Assembly (NCBI GenBank): GCA_945872225.1
Contig: CAMBZK010000014.1
Coordinates: 1-14,285 of the forward strand
DNA: 14,285 nt
Reading direction: 5' to 3'
From: a candidate division TM6 bacterium UASB124
Lineage (GTDB): Bacteria > Babelota > Babeliae > Babelales > RVW-14
Part shown: positions 13,509 through 14,285 of the stretch, piece after piece
Numbering within the stretch: the stretch's first letter is position 1
Layout of the letters: each line of letters opens with the position of its first letter
The notes under the pieces: model-generated
The model's input: the letters and a program-made list of their open reading frames with translations, nothing else
Database searches by the model: none
What the model was told of the DNA's origin: nothing
Made by a program: the position numbers and the translations under genes

Positions 13509-14285
13509 ATGAGCTTTTTAGCAAAATATCGTGCATGGTTTTTGATTATGATGCTTGCCCCGTACACCAAACATATCGCCTGTAGTAGTCTCGTGCCTAG
13601 TCCCAGTGATGAGGATGCAAGCGAAAATGCATTACTGTGCGGCATTTGCCATATGACTGATACTGATAATTGCTTTATCACCCTGCCCTGTAAGATCACA
13701 AAGCACTCATTTCATCGCAGCTGCCTCTTACACCACTGGTGCAACCTGATAGCCCACGATGCCCCTGCAACATGCCCCTACTGCGAATCTTGCTTTGGTC
13801 TTTCTAGCGCAACTTATGAAAACCATTTAGATCTACTAGAACTACTTCTAGATGCTGGAGAAAATGTTGCTACATTCACCAAAGAGGGTGCTACAGCACT
13901 GCATTATGCTTGCGAAATGGGCCATAATGATGCCGTGAAGCTGCTGCTTGCAAGGGGGGCAAAGACAGAGACCTACACAAGAACTAACTCAGCGGGAATT
14001 TTCATCACCCCGCTGCACATTGCTGCGGAAATAGGCCATACCAATGTTACTGATACGCTACTTGCAGCAGGTGCTCATGTAGATGCCAGAATTAAGCGAA
14101 ATAAAGGCACAGCGCTCCAATTAGCAGCTTTGCACGGCCACCTTAGAATAGTTATTGCTCTGCTTAAGGCTGGAGCCGATAAAAGTGCTGTGAGTGCCTA
14201 TGGTGACACTGCCTATAGCTTGGCATTGCAAACCAATAATCTATGCATTATAACGCTTTTAAAAATCTGGGAGCCATGGATGGCT
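13509..14285 (+). CDS. Signal-peptided RING-H2 finger plus ankyrin-repeat protein, 3' end outside the window
   Basis: The 259 codons inside the window stay open to the right edge. Residues 1-25 form a likely signal peptide (K6, R8, then WFLIMMLAPY, ending HIAC). Residues 44-92 carry all eight ligands of a RING-H2 zinc finger: C44-x2-C47, C61, H66-x2-H69-x2-C72, C89-x2-C92, with W77 in the usual place after the sixth ligand and CPYC at the end. The C61-H66 gap of four residues is one more than the strict consensus. From about 100 onward come at least four ankyrin units, such as GATALHYACEMGHNDAVKLL, TPLHIAAEIGHTNVTDTLL and GTALQLAALHGHLRIVIALL. RING domains act as ubiquitin E3 ligases in eukaryotes, with ankyrins as substrate binders. 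The ATG at 13509 has AAGG 10 bases upstream. A ligase role in the host is inference. Confidence 0.82.
   Translation, partial: MSFLAKYRAWFLIMMLAPYTKHIACSSLVPSPSDEDASENALLCGICHMTDTDNCFITLPCKITKHSFHRSCLLHHWCNLIAHDAPATCPYCESCFGLSSATYENHLDLLELLLDAGENVATFTKEGATALHYACEMGHNDAVKLLLARGAKTETYTRTNSAGIFITPLHIAAEIGHTNVTDTLLAAGAHVDARIKRNKGTALQLAALHGHLRIVIALLKAGADKSAVSAYGDTAYSLALQTNNLCIITLLKIWEPWMA

Overview
The window looks like a chromosomal segment of a host-dependent bacterium. Candidatus Dependentiae (TM6) is my best guess, held at moderate confidence. Conserved bacterial housekeeping genes (lon, rpsF, rpsR, typA) sit among genes for signal-peptided ankyrin, leucine-rich and RING-type proteins, an oligopeptide transporter and small exported proteins without clear relatives. 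That mix is typical of endosymbionts of protists. No tRNA, rRNA, CRISPR array, insertion sequence or phage gene was seen. Ribosome binding sites range from strong (GGGAGG before lon and the repressor) to barely visible.

Layout. Positions 1-113 hold the first codons of an ABC-transporter ATPase on the minus strand, divergent from lon (324-2684), which ends at a clear terminator. A stand-alone AAA ATPase with a DUF4143 tail follows (2839-4020). It converges on a minus-strand pair: a secreted leucine-rich-repeat-like protein (4027-5025) and, upstream of it, a small lipoprotein-like protein (5154-5615). An OPT-family oligopeptide transporter (5833-7473) is divergent from that pair. Next come a HTH/S24 LexA-like repressor (7675-8367) and, after a terminator, the rpsF-rpsR-typA run (8514-11087), also closed by a terminator. 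The right end (11250-14285) is accessory: a secreted ankyrin protein, a DUF2000 protein, a structured 276-base gap, a GNAT acetyltransferase with a likely signal peptide, and a RING-H2 plus ankyrin protein that runs off the window.

How the genes fit together. Lon, S6, S18 and TypA serve protein quality control and translation. The OPT transporter would bring in host peptides. The right-hand cluster resembles a set of exported host-interaction factors; the RING plus ankyrin protein is the most striking member because bacteria have no ubiquitin system of their own. The repressor is unusual: both catalytic residues of the LexA/S24 self-cleavage dyad are replaced, and a perfect 7-2-7 palindrome lies in its leader. 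All functions are inferred by reading motifs, with no database search.
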